Shown: one piece after another, positions 27,475-37,089 of the stretch
How the letters are laid out: each line of letters opens with the position of its first letter
Numbering within the stretch: the stretch's first letter is position 1
Origin: Asaia sp. W19
GTDB lineage: Bacteria > Pseudomonadota > Alphaproteobacteria > Acetobacterales > Acetobacteraceae
Assembly (NCBI RefSeq): GCF_003994335.1
Contig: NZ_PNQZ01000061.1
Span: forward strand, 62,001 to 126,000
DNA: 64,000 nucleotides
Direction of reading: 5' to 3'
Program-made: the position numbers and the translations under genes
The notes under the pieces: generated by a model
The model's database searches: none
Seen by the model: the letters and a program-made list of their open reading frames with translations, nothing else
Told to the model about the DNA's origin: nothing

Positions 27475-29459
27475 ATCGCGATCCTCACGCCCAGCTCGAC
27501 CACGCGGTCCGGCGGAATACGGAAGAATTCCGTGCTTGGCACGGCGTTACGCACCATCACCAGGAAGAGCCACATACGCCAGATGGAGAGTTTTGGCAGG
27601 GTCGAGCGCACGACCAGTTCACGTGATACGAAATAGGAAGCCTGGATCGCGTCAAATTCGACCCCTGCGGCATTCAGCTCCGAGAGTGCCTTCGGGAGAT
27701 TGGGCATCTCCATGAAGCCATAGCGTACGATCACTCGATGAATGTTCGGCGCCAATTCCTGCACCATGGCGCGGTGGCCACGCTCGGCTTCGGGCTGATC
27801 GAGGTTCTGCACAGTCACAAACAGGACGTGATCGTGCAGAACCTTGTTATGCTTGAGGTTGTGCAGCAGGCAGGTCGGTACTGTGTCGGGATTGGCTGTC
27901 AGGAATACCGCCATGCCGGGGACGCGCACGGTGCGCGATTGCGGCAGCCTGGCGAGGAATGAGGCCATGGGCAGCGAGTCCGCAAGCTGACGCGCGCGTA
28001 TCAGGCTGCGTCCCCGGGCCCAGGTGGTCATGAGAATGGTGGCCGACACGCCGATGGCGAGCGGCACCCAACCCCCATCGGGAATTTTCAGCACATTCGC
28101 GGCAAAGAACGTGCCGTCACTGAGCAGGAAGAACCCGAAAACCAGCCCCGCAAGCGGTGCGCTCCAGTTGAAGACGCGACGGAACACCACCATGGCCAGA
28201 ACGGCGGTGCACATGAAGGTGCCGGTCACGGCAATGCCATAGGCTGCGGCAAGAGCCGAGGAAGAGCGGAAGGAGAGCACCAGCAGGATGGACCCGAGCG
28301 CCAGTACCCAGTTGAAGACGGGCAGGTAGATCTGGGCCTCTTCTTCGGCATTGGTATGCGTGATCCGCATACGCGGCAGATAACCGAGCTGTATGAGCTG
28401 GCGGCAGAGCGAAAATCCACCCGATATTCCGGCCTGGCTTGCAATCACGGTGGCCATGGTAGCGAGAAGCAGGAGCGGGATCTGCGCCCACCCGGGAGCG
28501 AGATGATAGAACGGGTTTTGCAGCGCTGCCGGATCGCGCAGCAGCAGCGCTCCCTGGCCGAGGTAATTCAACGTCAGGGAGGGGAGGACGAAGAACAGCC
28601 ACGCATAGCGGATGGGCGCGCGTCCGAAATGCCCCATATCGGCGTAAAGCGCCTCGGCCCCTGTTACGGACAGTACAACGGACCCCAGCGCGATGAAGGC
28701 GAGCCAGCCGTGATACAGCACGAATTGCGCCGCGTAATACGGTGACAGCGCCATGAGGATGCCTGGCGTCTGCATGATCGAATGGACGCCCATGACGGCA
28801 AGCGTCAGGAACCAGATCATCATGATCGGACCGAAAGCGCGGCCGATCTTGCCCGTACCGAGTGCCTGGGCGCTGAACAGCGCGATCAGAATGATGATGG
28901 CGACAGGGATGATGATATGGGAGGCGGATGGGACCGAGACTTCGATACCCTCGATGGCCGAAAGCACTGAAACGGCGGGGGTAATGATGCCATCGCCGAA
29001 GAAGAGGCAGGCGCCCCCGATACCGACAATGCCGAAGAACCAGCGATACTGGGGCGATTTGCACACGCGCTGCGCCAGAGACATCAGCGCGATGATCCCA
29101 CCCTCGCCATTATGATCGGCGCGCATGACGAGCATGACATATTTGATGGTGACGACCAGCATCAGAGCCCAGAAGATCAGGCTTTCGATGCCCATGATCT
29201 CCCAGCTCTCGGCCGGATGACGAATGGAGCCCACAATCTGCACCGACGCCTGAAAGGCATAGAGCGGGCTCGTGCCGATATCGCCATAGACGACCCCAAG
29301 CACGCCCAGCAGACCGGCCAGACCGACCGGTGCCTTCTTGTGCAGGTCTTCAGCCGCGCCGAACTCACGGATCGAGCCCTGTCCGGCGGTCGCCGTCTTC
29401 GCAGCCGGGGCTGCTGCGGCGTTGGTCGAACCTGGCTGACCGTCAGGCCTGTCTGTCAT
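27471..29459 (-). CDS. kup: Low-affinity potassium transporter Kup
   Basis: The 662-residue protein has about 12 transmembrane segments (residues about 45-480), starting with the family motif LGVVYGDIGTSPLYAF, and a cytosolic C-terminal domain of about 170 residues. It imports K+ with H+. The first 40 residues are an Ala/Gly-rich cytosolic tail. The ATG start and the length are standard. Its TGA stop overlaps the presumed hemW start. The 156 bases before it, up to yggS, should contain its promoter. Confidence 0.96.
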   Translation of the reverse strand: MTDRPDGQPGSTNAAAAPAAKTATAGQGSIREFGAAEDLHKKAPVGLAGLLGVLGVVYGDIGTSPLYAFQASVQIVGSIRHPAESWEIMGIESLIFWALMLVVTIKYVMLVMRADHNGEGGIIALMSLAQRVCKSPQYRWFFGIVGIGGACLFFGDGIITPAVSVLSAIEGIEVSVPSASHIIIPVAIIILIALFSAQALGTGKIGRAFGPIMMIWFLTLAVMGVHSIMQTPGILMALSPYYAAQFVLYHGWLAFIALGSVVLSVTGAEALYADMGHFGRAPIRYAWLFFVLPSLTLNYLGQGALLLRDPAALQNPFYHLAPGWAQIPLLLLATMATVIASQAGISGGFSLCRQLIQLGYLPRMRITHTNAEEEAQIYLPVFNWVLALGSILLVLSFRSSSALAAAYGIAVTGTFMCTAVLAMVVFRRVFNWSAPLAGLVFGFFLLSDGTFFAANVLKIPDGGWVPLAIGVSATILMTTWARGRSLIRARQLADSLPMASFLARLPQSRTVRVPGMAVFLTANPDTVPTCLLHNLKHNKVLHDHVLFVTVQNLDQPEAERGHRAMVQELAPNIHRVIVRYGFMEMPNLPKALSELNAAGVEFDAIQASYFVSRELVVRSTLPKLSIWRMWLFLVMVRNAVPSTEFFRIPPDRVVELGVRIAI

Positions 29460-29615
29460 TTCTGTTCCAACTCATGGCAAGCGGCAGGGGTGGAGCGCCG
29501 GGGGTAGTTGCGACGGCAAGCACGATAGGTGGCACACACAGATGTGAGCGATCACTGACATAAACTTTGCCATACGATCATTACTCGCGTGACCGCAAGC
29601 ATCGCATCGTTGAAA

Positions 29616-30293
29616 TCAGAGCGCCGGGCGGTGGCCGAAGATGGCGGTGCCCACCCGCACCAGCGTGGCGCCATGCGCTATGGCTGTCTCGAAGTCAGCC
29701 GACATCCCCATCGAACAATCGATTAATTTATGTTCATGTGCGAGCGCGGCCAGAAAGGCGAAATGCGCTGTCGGGTCCTCGTCCTCGGGCGGAATGCACA
29801 TGACCCCCTTCACGACCTCGCCGAAACGGGCCTTGCACAATGCGATGAACGCTCCGGCTTCCTCTCGCGCCACGCCGGATTTTTGAGCTTCGTCGCCCGT
29901 GTTGACCTGGATGAACAGATCCGGAAGGCGCCCTAGCCTGTCTGATGCCCGTGAAAGAGCATCGACCAGGGCAGGGCGATCGACTGACTCGATGACGTCT
30001 GCCAGTCGGCAGGCCTCCTGCGCCTTGTTGGTCTGTAATCCGCCGATGATATGCAGACGCAGATCAGGCCAGCGTTCACGCAGAGCGGGGAATTTCTCTT
30101 TCGCTTCCTGAACGCGGTTCTCCCCGAAAAGCCGTTGGCCCGCTTCCAGTGCCTGCTCGACGGCGGCTGCCGGGTGGAACTTGCTGACCGCTACCAGTTT
30201 TACGCTCTCCGGGGGGCGTCCGGCCGCGACACTGGCCTGCGTGATCCGGGCGCGAATCTGGTCCAGGCGGGAAGAAAGCGTGTCATCTGACAT
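29616..30293 (-). CDS. PLP homeostasis protein YggS/PROSC
   Basis: The 225-residue protein binds pyridoxal phosphate and helps control free PLP and amino acid balance. The PLP lysine is in KLVAVSKFHPAAAVE. GENRVQEAKEKF, HIIGGLQTNKA and the C-terminal MGMSADFETAI, VRVGTAIFG motifs are present. The start ATG 30293 follows the family; ATG 30305 would add four residues. It is divergent from rsmB, with 78 bases between. Confidence 0.95.
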   Translation of the reverse strand: MSDDTLSSRLDQIRARITQASVAAGRPPESVKLVAVSKFHPAAAVEQALEAGQRLFGENRVQEAKEKFPALRERWPDLRLHIIGGLQTNKAQEACRLADVIESVDRPALVDALSRASDRLGRLPDLFIQVNTGDEAQKSGVAREEAGAFIALCKARFGEVVKGVMCIPPEDEDPTAHFAFLAALAHEHKLIDCSMGMSADFETAIAHGATLVRVGTAIFGHRPAL

Positions 30294-30371
30294 GGCCGGT
30301 TCCATAACTTGTTGTGGTTCGAGTGCGAGAAGGGGTAGCGCGGCGCTTCGCGAAATGCCATTGGCAAGGCA

Positions 30372-31634
30372 ATGTCCAAAGCACCTTCTCAGATTCCCGC
30401 CGATCCGACACGCGATCTGGCCTTTGATATTCTCTGCGGTGTCGTCGAGCATCGACGCATGCTGGAGACGACGCTCGACCGCAGCACGTTGACCGATCCG
30501 CGCGATCGCGCCAGCGCGCATCGGCTCGCCGCGACCGTGCTGCGACACATGGGGAGCATGACCGAACTGCTCCAGCCCCTGCTGCGGCGTGAGCCTCCGA
30601 CGCCAGTGCGTTGCGCCCTGCTTATGGGCGTGGCGCAGCTGCGTCATCTCGAAACCCCTCCGCATGCAGCGGTCGGCACGATTGTCTCGTTGTTGCGCCG
30701 CCGGGGACTGGCGCCCTTTGCCGGGCTGGCCAATGCCGTGCTGCGTCGCGTCGCGCGTGATGGCGACGAACTGGCCGAAGGTCTGGATGCGGATCGCCTG
30801 GACGTGCCGGCGTGGCTCTGGACGGCTTGGGGACACAGGGCGCGCGATATCGCCGCCGGCCTGCATCGTGAGGCACCGATCGACCTGACGCTGCGCCCGG
30901 GTGCCACCGCGCCCGAAGGCGGCGAGACACTGCCCAATGGCAGCGTGCGTTTTGCGCCCGGTACGCGCGTGACCGAGCTGGAGGGGTTCGATCAGGGGGC
31001 GTTCTGGGTGCAGGATGCGGCCGCCACCATGCCGGCGCGACTGCTGGGTATCCAGCCCGGCCAGAGCGTGATTGATCTTTGCGCGGCGCCGGGCGGCAAG
31101 ACGGCGCAGCTGGCGGTGGCCGGGGCCAAGGTGGTTGCGGTCGAGCGGGAAGAAACGCGCGCAAGGCGTCTGAAGCAGAATCTGGAACGTCTCGATCTCG
31201 AGGCGAGTGTCGTGGTGGCGGATGCTCTGGTCTGGCAGCCAGAGGACAAGGCCGATGCCGTTCTACTGGATGCGCCCTGCTCAGCCACAGGCACGCTACG
31301 CCGTCATCCGGATGTGCTCTGGGTCAAGCGCCCGCGCGACGTTCTGGCGCTTGCGAAGGATCAGGACAAGCTGATCGATGCGGCTGGCGCCATGCTCAAG
31401 CCGGGCGGCGTGATGCTCTATGCCGTCTGCTCGCTTCAGGATGAGGAAGGTCCCCAGCGTGTGGCTGCGGCGCTCAAGCGCGGCTGGGCGCTCGAGCCAT
31501 TCACGGCGGAAGAGCTCGCCTCCATGCAGGAAGCCCTCACGAAACAGGGAACATTCCGCACGCATCCCGGCATGTGGGCCGAGCGCGGTGGCATGGATGG
31601 ATTTTTTGCGGCAAGGCTGCGCAAGACCAGCTGA
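30372..31634 (+). CDS. rsmB: 16S rRNA (cytosine-5) methyltransferase RsmB (Sun/Fmu)
   Basis: The 420-residue protein has an N-terminal NusB-like helical domain (about 1-150) and a C-terminal SAM-dependent methyltransferase domain. It shows the SAM motif DLCAAPGGKTAQLA, catalytic DAPCSATGTLRRHPD and YAVCSLQDEE. It methylates C967-type cytosines of 16S rRNA. It begins the plus-strand run rsmB-rpe-heparinase-like-glycosyltransferase, with 33 bases to rpe. RsmB next to a heparinase-like gene is a familiar alphaproteobacterial arrangement. Confidence 0.95.
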   Translation: MSKAPSQIPADPTRDLAFDILCGVVEHRRMLETTLDRSTLTDPRDRASAHRLAATVLRHMGSMTELLQPLLRREPPTPVRCALLMGVAQLRHLETPPHAAVGTIVSLLRRRGLAPFAGLANAVLRRVARDGDELAEGLDADRLDVPAWLWTAWGHRARDIAAGLHREAPIDLTLRPGATAPEGGETLPNGSVRFAPGTRVTELEGFDQGAFWVQDAAATMPARLLGIQPGQSVIDLCAAPGGKTAQLAVAGAKVVAVEREETRARRLKQNLERLDLEASVVVADALVWQPEDKADAVLLDAPCSATGTLRRHPDVLWVKRPRDVLALAKDQDKLIDAAGAMLKPGGVMLYAVCSLQDEEGPQRVAAALKRGWALEPFTAEELASMQEALTKQGTFRTHPGMWAERGGMDGFFAARLRKTS

Positions 31635-31667
31635 AACAGATCGGCTCACCAGAGAGAAGGTAGGATT

Positions 31668-32342
31668 ATGCCCCAGTTGAAGACGCCCCTGATTGCACCG
31701 AGCATTCTCAGCGCCGATTTCGCGCGGATGGGAGAGGAAGTCGAGGCCGTGGTGCGCGATGGGGCCGACTGGCTGCATCTCGATGTGATGGATGGGCATT
31801 TCGTCCCGAACATGACTTTTGGCCCGGGCATGGTGGCGGCCCTGCGCAACCGGACAGACAAGCCTTTCGATGTTCATCTGATGATCGAGCCGGCCGATGC
31901 CTTCATCGAGGCTTTTGCGAAGGCGGGAGCCGACCATATCCATGTGCATGTGGAGAACAACCCGCATGTGCATCGGACGCTGCAGCACATCCGTGCCCTG
32001 GGCAAGAAGCCCGGCATCGCCATTTGTCCCGGTACGCCCCCTGAGGCACTCGACTATCTGCTCGATCTGGTGGACATTATTCTGGTCATGACGGTCAACC
32101 CGGGGTTCGGCGGTCAGAAATTTCTCGAAAGCCAGGTGCCCAAGATCCGCAAGCTTCGACAGATGGCCGACGCCACGGGTCGTGATATCCGTATCGGGGT
32201 CGATGGCGGTATCGATCTCGCCACAGCCCCCCTCGCGACGGGTGCCGGTGCGGATATGATGGTCGCAGGGACTTCCATCTACGGCCAAGACGACTATGCT
32301 GCAGCGATCACATCTCTGAGACAGGCGGGGAGCCTGTCCTGA
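31668..32342 (+). CDS. rpe: Ribulose-phosphate 3-epimerase
   Basis: The 224-residue TIM-barrel enzyme interconverts ribulose-5-phosphate and xylulose-5-phosphate in the pentose phosphate pathway, which is central in acetic acid bacteria. Motifs APSILSADFARM, LHLDVMDGHFVPNMTFG, VMTVNPGFGGQ and GVDGGI contain the metal and phosphate ligands. Length is standard. GAGAGAAGG precedes the ATG. Confidence 0.97.
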   Translation: MPQLKTPLIAPSILSADFARMGEEVEAVVRDGADWLHLDVMDGHFVPNMTFGPGMVAALRNRTDKPFDVHLMIEPADAFIEAFAKAGADHIHVHVENNPHVHRTLQHIRALGKKPGIAICPGTPPEALDYLLDLVDIILVMTVNPGFGGQKFLESQVPKIRKLRQMADATGRDIRIGVDGGIDLATAPLATGAGADMMVAGTSIYGQDDYAAAITSLRQAGSLS

Positions 32343-32369
32343 TCATCTGACCAAGGGGATCCTACCGGC

Positions 32370-34226
32370 ATGTTCGGACGCTGGGCGCGTGAAGCTCGTC
32401 TTTCATTTGCCCGGCTTCCATCGAGCGTGCCGGGTATTGCCCGCGCGCCCGATCGCCCCGTTCATGCCATACGCGATATCTGGCCGGGCAATCCGGATCA
32501 TGGCGCGCGTCTTGTCAGTGGAATTGCACGGTTCGAGGGGCGGAATATTCCGCTCCGTGCGCATGACTGGGAATATGCCGATCTCGCAGGGCCGGTGCGC
32601 GACTGGCTACAGGGCTTCACCTGGTTGCGCGATCTGCGTGCTCTGGGCAGCGATGAAGCCCGACTCTATGCACGATCCATCGTCGCGAGCTGGCTGGACC
32701 AGCCTCCAATCGACCCGCTCGTCCTCAACGCTCCGGCAGCGGGAGCGCGTCTGGCGTCATGGCTGGGGCATTTCGATTTTTATGGGGCTTCGGCCAGTGA
32801 GGCTTTTCGCCAGAGCGTGATGGACCGTATTCTGGTCGAGGGCAGGCTGATTTCGATCATGCTGCCCTTGCCGGAACAGGGCTGGAAGAACTTCACCGCA
32901 CTCAAGGGCTTGCTGGCTGTGGCTGTGGCCATTCCCTCCCAGACCGGATTTCTGCATCGCTTCCATCGTTTCCTGGAGCAGGAACTCGATCGTCAGATCC
33001 AGCCTGATGGCTCGCTGCGCGAACGTAGTCCGCAGGCCCAAATGGAAGCGGCGCGCGAACTGGCCGAGATCAACGTTTTCATGCGCATGGCGCAGCTTGA
33101 TCCGTCCGAGCGTGTGCAGGGTGCCCTTGCACGGGTCTGCCCCGTTCTGCGCGCGCTGCGCCATGGCGATGGCGGCCTGGCATTGTTCAACGGAAGCAAG
33201 GAGCAGGATGACCGTCAGATCGACCGGATCATCCAGTACGGCGCGCGACAGAGATTATTGGCCGCCTCCATGCCCGATGGCGGCTTCTGGCGTATTGCAG
33301 CAGGCAAGGCTCTGCTCTTTGTCGATGGCGCAGCACCGCCTGCGACCGGTTATGATCAGAGTGCCCATGCGGGTGCGCTTGCACTTGAGTTTTCTCATGG
33401 TCGGCAAAGGCTCTTCGTTAATTGCGGTGGCGCAGCCAGCGGCTCCTGGAAGCGCGCGCTGCGCGAGACAGCGGCTCATTCCTCGGCTGTGATCGAACAG
33501 ACCTCCTGTTGCGATTTCGACCCTGCGGGAAGCATTGCCAGACGCCCGGCTCATGTCACTCTTACCCATCAGACCCAGGATGGGGCGCATTGGCTCGATG
33601 GGCAGCATGATGGTTGGTATCCGGGCTTTGGTGCGAGCTGGCGTCGTCGCCTTTATCTTGGCCCATCGGGAGAAGATCTGCGCGGTGAGGAATGTGTGGA
33701 TGGCGAGCGCCGCGTTGCGTTTGCGTTGCGCTTTCATCTGCATCCCACTGTGCAGGCCGAGCTGGCGCCGGATGGGGACGAGGTGCTGATGCATGCGGGT
33801 GGTATGATCTGGCGCTTCAGGCAGGAGGGTGGTCTGCTCTCTCTTGAGAAAAGTGTCTATGCGGGGGGTGATAAGCCCGTGCCCTCCCTTCAGATCGTTG
33901 TCCGCCCCGCCTCTTTGCGCGCGCCTCTTCCCGTCCAGGCGGATCCTGACGCCGATGACCCAGTGGCTGCGCACGAGGCGGCCGATTTCGAGAACGGCTC
34001 GGAGCCGCTGGGAGGCGCAGAGAGGGCTGAACAGGGTTCCTCCACCGCAGATTCTGACATCTCCTCCCCGGAAAACCAGACAGATGATGCCGGGGAGCCG
34101 GCCTCGGGGCCGGGATCCGCTGGCAACGATGCCGGTTCGACGAGGCTATCTGCCCCAGCCAGACCCATCGAGCCGCTGCCTGCGCGTCAGGTGATACAAT
34201 GGGTGATGGAGCGTGTACCGGAATGA
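32370..34226 (+). CDS. Heparinase II/III family protein
   Basis: The 618-residue protein has an all-alpha N-terminal domain (about 50-300, including WLQGFTWLRDLRALGSDEAR) and a beta-sandwich C-terminal domain (about 310-515) typical of heparinase II/III-like polysaccharide lyases. No signal peptide is visible, which is usual for this alphaproteobacterial type. Residues about 525-590 are an acidic, Ser/Glu/Asp-rich low-complexity tail. The substrate is unknown; a role in surface or capsular polysaccharide turnover is plausible given the coupled glycosyltransferase. The stop overlaps the next start as ATGA. Confidence 0.88.
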   Translation: MFGRWAREARLSFARLPSSVPGIARAPDRPVHAIRDIWPGNPDHGARLVSGIARFEGRNIPLRAHDWEYADLAGPVRDWLQGFTWLRDLRALGSDEARLYARSIVASWLDQPPIDPLVLNAPAAGARLASWLGHFDFYGASASEAFRQSVMDRILVEGRLISIMLPLPEQGWKNFTALKGLLAVAVAIPSQTGFLHRFHRFLEQELDRQIQPDGSLRERSPQAQMEAARELAEINVFMRMAQLDPSERVQGALARVCPVLRALRHGDGGLALFNGSKEQDDRQIDRIIQYGARQRLLAASMPDGGFWRIAAGKALLFVDGAAPPATGYDQSAHAGALALEFSHGRQRLFVNCGGAASGSWKRALRETAAHSSAVIEQTSCCDFDPAGSIARRPAHVTLTHQTQDGAHWLDGQHDGWYPGFGASWRRRLYLGPSGEDLRGEECVDGERRVAFALRFHLHPTVQAELAPDGDEVLMHAGGMIWRFRQEGGLLSLEKSVYAGGDKPVPSLQIVVRPASLRAPLPVQADPDADDPVAAHEAADFENGSEPLGGAERAEQGSSTADSDISSPENQTDDAGEPASGPGSAGNDAGSTRLSAPARPIEPLPARQVIQWVMERVPE

Positions 34227-35398
34227 GCAGGAGGCGATCGCGCAGAAGAGGAACCTCGCCGGGCGACACCCTGCTGCCGAATGAGGGGCCTCGGCGCATT
34301 CTGGAAATCACCAATGTCGATTTCTCGATGCGGCAATTCCTGCATCCACTCATGCGTGCCCTGCGCGATGCCGGCCATGTGGTCGAGGGCGGTTGTGCCG
34401 AGGGGCCGCATCTTGCGGTCCTTCGTGCGGATGGTTTCGTCGTCCATCCCCTGCCAATGGCGCGGTCCTTCTCACCTGTCGCGCAGATACGCGCCCTGAT
34501 TGCCCTGATCAGGCTGATTCGGCGTACCCGGCCTGATCTTGTTCATGGGCATATGCCTATCAGCGGATTTCTGGCGCGGCTGGCCGCGTGGTGGTGTGAT
34601 GTGCCGTGCATCGCCTATACCTGTCACGGCTTCCTGTTCAATCAGCCGGGCAAGCGTCGACGTCGACTCCTGTCATTTCTGGTCGAATGGCTCGCAGGTC
34701 AGATCACTGATCGCTACATGACTGTCTCGCAGGAAGAGGCTCGGGATGCACGCCGACTGCGCATTCATCCCTGGCCGGAAGCTGTGAGGAATGGACGCGA
34801 TCCTGCGCTCTACCGCCCCGATGCTGACGCCCGTCAGGCGATGCGTCGTGAACTCGGACTCTCTGACGAGGCCGTGGTGGTCATCGCCGTCTCCCGTCTG
34901 GTGCGGCACAAGGGATATCCGGAATTGCTGCGGGCCATGGAGTATGTGCCCGACGCTGTGCTGGTGATCGTGGGCGAACGTCTCGCTTCGGATCATGGCG
35001 ACAGGATGGAGGCCGAGTTCGCCCATGCGGCTCTGGTACTGGGCGATCGGTTGAAAATGCTCGGTTACCGCGAGGACACGGCGCGATTGCTCGCCGGGGC
35101 CGATATCTTCGTGCTGCCGAGCCATTTCGAGGGGTTGCCGATGTCAGTCATCGAGGCGATGCTGACAGGGTTACCCGTAATTGCCAGCGCGATACGTGGC
35201 CCCAGAGAACAGGTCGTGGAGGGAGAAACAGGATTTCTCGTCCCGCCTGGGCTCGCAGCTCCTCTGGGCGAGGCGCTGGTTCAGCTTGTCCGCAATCCTT
35301 CGCTTCGGTCTGCGATGGGCATGGCCGGACGCGAGAGGGCCAAGAGTCTCTATGCCGAAAATCGTGTCCTGGCGCGTGTGGTAGCGCTGTTGGATTGA
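34223..35398 (+). CDS. Family 4-type glycosyltransferase
   Basis: The 391-residue GT-B fold protein has an N-terminal acceptor domain (EITNVDFSMRQFLHPLMRAL, PDLVHGHMP) and a C-terminal nucleotide-sugar domain with VSRLVRHKGYPELLRA and HFEGLPMSVIEAMLTGLPVIAS, the E-x7-E region of family 4. It probably transfers a sugar to a surface glycan or lipid carrier. ATG 34223 was chosen because it overlaps the upstream stop. It ends one base before the end of the convergent response-regulator gene at 35399. Confidence 0.9.
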   Translation: MSRRRSRRRGTSPGDTLLPNEGPRRILEITNVDFSMRQFLHPLMRALRDAGHVVEGGCAEGPHLAVLRADGFVVHPLPMARSFSPVAQIRALIALIRLIRRTRPDLVHGHMPISGFLARLAAWWCDVPCIAYTCHGFLFNQPGKRRRRLLSFLVEWLAGQITDRYMTVSQEEARDARRLRIHPWPEAVRNGRDPALYRPDADARQAMRRELGLSDEAVVVIAVSRLVRHKGYPELLRAMEYVPDAVLVIVGERLASDHGDRMEAEFAHAALVLGDRLKMLGYREDTARLLAGADIFVLPSHFEGLPMSVIEAMLTGLPVIASAIRGPREQVVEGETGFLVPPGLAAPLGEALVQLVRNPSLRSAMGMAGRERAKSLYAENRVLARVVALLD

Positions 35399-36013
35399 TC
35401 AGAGCCAGCCATTCTGGCGGGCGATACGGCTGGCTTCGACGCGGTTGCGCGCGCCGATCTTCTGTATGATATCCGAAAAGCAGTTGCGCAACGTGCCGGG
35501 AGACAGATCGAAAACCGAGGCGATCTGTTCGCTTGACTGACCGGACTCGACCAGCCGCAAGATGGCCCGGTCGCGTGGGTTCAGCGGATCATGGCTCGCA
35601 TCCCATACCTGCTGGGCGAGACTCGGCGCTATGGCCCGACCGCCACGGCCGATATTGCGCAGCGCATCGCTCAGCTCCGCGATAGGGGCATCCTTGAGAA
35701 GATAGCCCCGCACGCCGGCATTCAGCGCACGCTTGAGATAGCCAGCCCGCGCGAAGGTGGTCACGATGACCACAACCGTATGGGCACGCATGGTATGAAG
35801 CGCTTCTGCCAGTTCGATCCCGCTCATTTCTGGCATTTCGATATCTGTCAGAACGATGTCGGGTCTGTGTGCCCTGACCAGAGTCAAAGCCTCCTGACCG
35901 TCACGTGCCTTGCCCACGATCTCGAAATCAGGCTCGAGCGCAAGCAGCGCCGCAAAGGCGTCGAGAAGCATGACTTGGTCTTCAGCGACAACGAGGCGCA
36001 GCTTCTGCCTCAT
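35399..36013 (-). CDS. NarL/DesR-type response regulator
   Basis: The 204-residue protein has an N-terminal receiver domain (VVAEDQ acidic pocket, phosphoacceptor Asp in DIVLTDIEMPEMSG, Thr in VIVTTFARAG, Lys in LLKDAP) and a C-terminal LuxR-type helix-turn-helix (NPRDRAILRLVESGQSSEQIA). It should be phosphorylated by the adjacent kinase. The start ATG 36013 overlaps the kinase stop as ATGA. DesR homologs elsewhere control membrane lipid fluidity genes; the target here is unknown. Confidence 0.93.
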   Translation of the reverse strand: MRQKLRLVVAEDQVMLLDAFAALLALEPDFEIVGKARDGQEALTLVRAHRPDIVLTDIEMPEMSGIELAEALHTMRAHTVVVIVTTFARAGYLKRALNAGVRGYLLKDAPIAELSDALRNIGRGGRAIAPSLAQQVWDASHDPLNPRDRAILRLVESGQSSEQIASVFDLSPGTLRNCFSDIIQKIGARNRVEASRIARQNGWL

Positions 36014-37089
36014 GATGCGTCTCCGAGCGTAATGACGAGCGTCGTTCCATCCGGGCGATGAAGGATGGACAAGGTGCCATCGATCTCGGCCAGACGCGCG
36101 CGTATGCCGCTTATACCATTTCCTTCCCGAAATGACAGGACGTTTTCGGAGGCTGAGTCGCGAGCGTGGTAATCGGAAACCTCGAGCTGTGCCGGGCCTG
36201 AGGGCGGATTTTGGAACCTGATCTGGCAAGAGGCCGCCTTGGCATGACGCAGGATGTTCGTGAGGCTCTCTCTCAGGGCCATTGCCAGAACCCCCTCGCT
36301 GCGCGCCGGCATGAGCTCACTCTCCCCCGAGATCTCCGTGCGTATGCCCGCCTTGGTCAGGGCATCGACCCCGGCACTCAGTTCCTGTGCCAGTCCCGTG
36401 ACCCGCATGGCTGTGACAGCCAGGCGCGTTTCGGCCAAGGCTTGCCGGGCCTTGAGGCCAATCTCTGCAATCTCCTTGTCTGCCATCTCGGGAGCATGGG
36501 GAAGGTGACGTTGGGCAAGCTCCGATTTCAGCGCAATCAGGGTCAGGGAGTGACCCAGCGTGTCGTGCAGATCCCGGGCGAAGCGCTCCCGCTCGGCAAT
36601 CAGGGTCAGCGCCCTTATCTCGTTCTGCGCTGCGGAGAGTGCCTCGTTCTGACGATGCAGATCCATCGACAGACGCATCGTAACGAAGGTTCCGACCGCG
36701 ACGATGAGCGTTATCAGGCCGCCGATCACCTCTTCCCGAACCGCCCAGGCGATCAGGATATAGGCGGCGAGTATGGCGCCGAGTAGGGTAAGACTGCGTG
36801 GGCGTCGAGTGATCGCGCCGCAGGTTGCCGCGGCCGAGATGAAGAACACCCCCCAATATCCCTGGAAGGGGATGAGGGCAGCGCCAATTGCGGCATAGGC
36901 GAATGCGCGTATCTCGATGGCCGGACTCAATTTGCCGGGGAGTAATGGCAAGCTGAGGAAGACGATCACCCCGGTGATGAAGGCGATGCCCCCCCAGGGG
37001 GGAATACCGCGCGCGAGCCATGGTAGCGGATAGAGCAGCAGATAGATGGCGAAGGTACTGCGCCGGAAGACGAGGCTTGCCCTCTTCAT
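36010..37089 (-). CDS. DesK-type sensor histidine kinase
   Basis: The 359-residue protein has about four to six N-terminal transmembrane segments (about 12-135), a short coiled coil, a HisKA_3 dimerisation helix with phospho-His in ERFARDLHDTLGHSLTLI, and a C-terminal ATPase domain (LRESLTNILRHAKA for the N box, GNGISGIRARL for the G box). There is no extracellular sensor domain, so signals are likely sensed in the membrane, as in DesK. It overlaps both neighbours by 4 bases and is the middle gene of a three-gene operon. Confidence 0.93.
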   Translation of the reverse strand: MKRASLVFRRSTFAIYLLLYPLPWLARGIPPWGGIAFITGVIVFLSLPLLPGKLSPAIEIRAFAYAAIGAALIPFQGYWGVFFISAAATCGAITRRPRSLTLLGAILAAYILIAWAVREEVIGGLITLIVAVGTFVTMRLSMDLHRQNEALSAAQNEIRALTLIAERERFARDLHDTLGHSLTLIALKSELAQRHLPHAPEMADKEIAEIGLKARQALAETRLAVTAMRVTGLAQELSAGVDALTKAGIRTEISGESELMPARSEGVLAMALRESLTNILRHAKAASCQIRFQNPPSGPAQLEVSDYHARDSASENVLSFREGNGISGIRARLAEIDGTLSILHRPDGTTLVITLGDAS

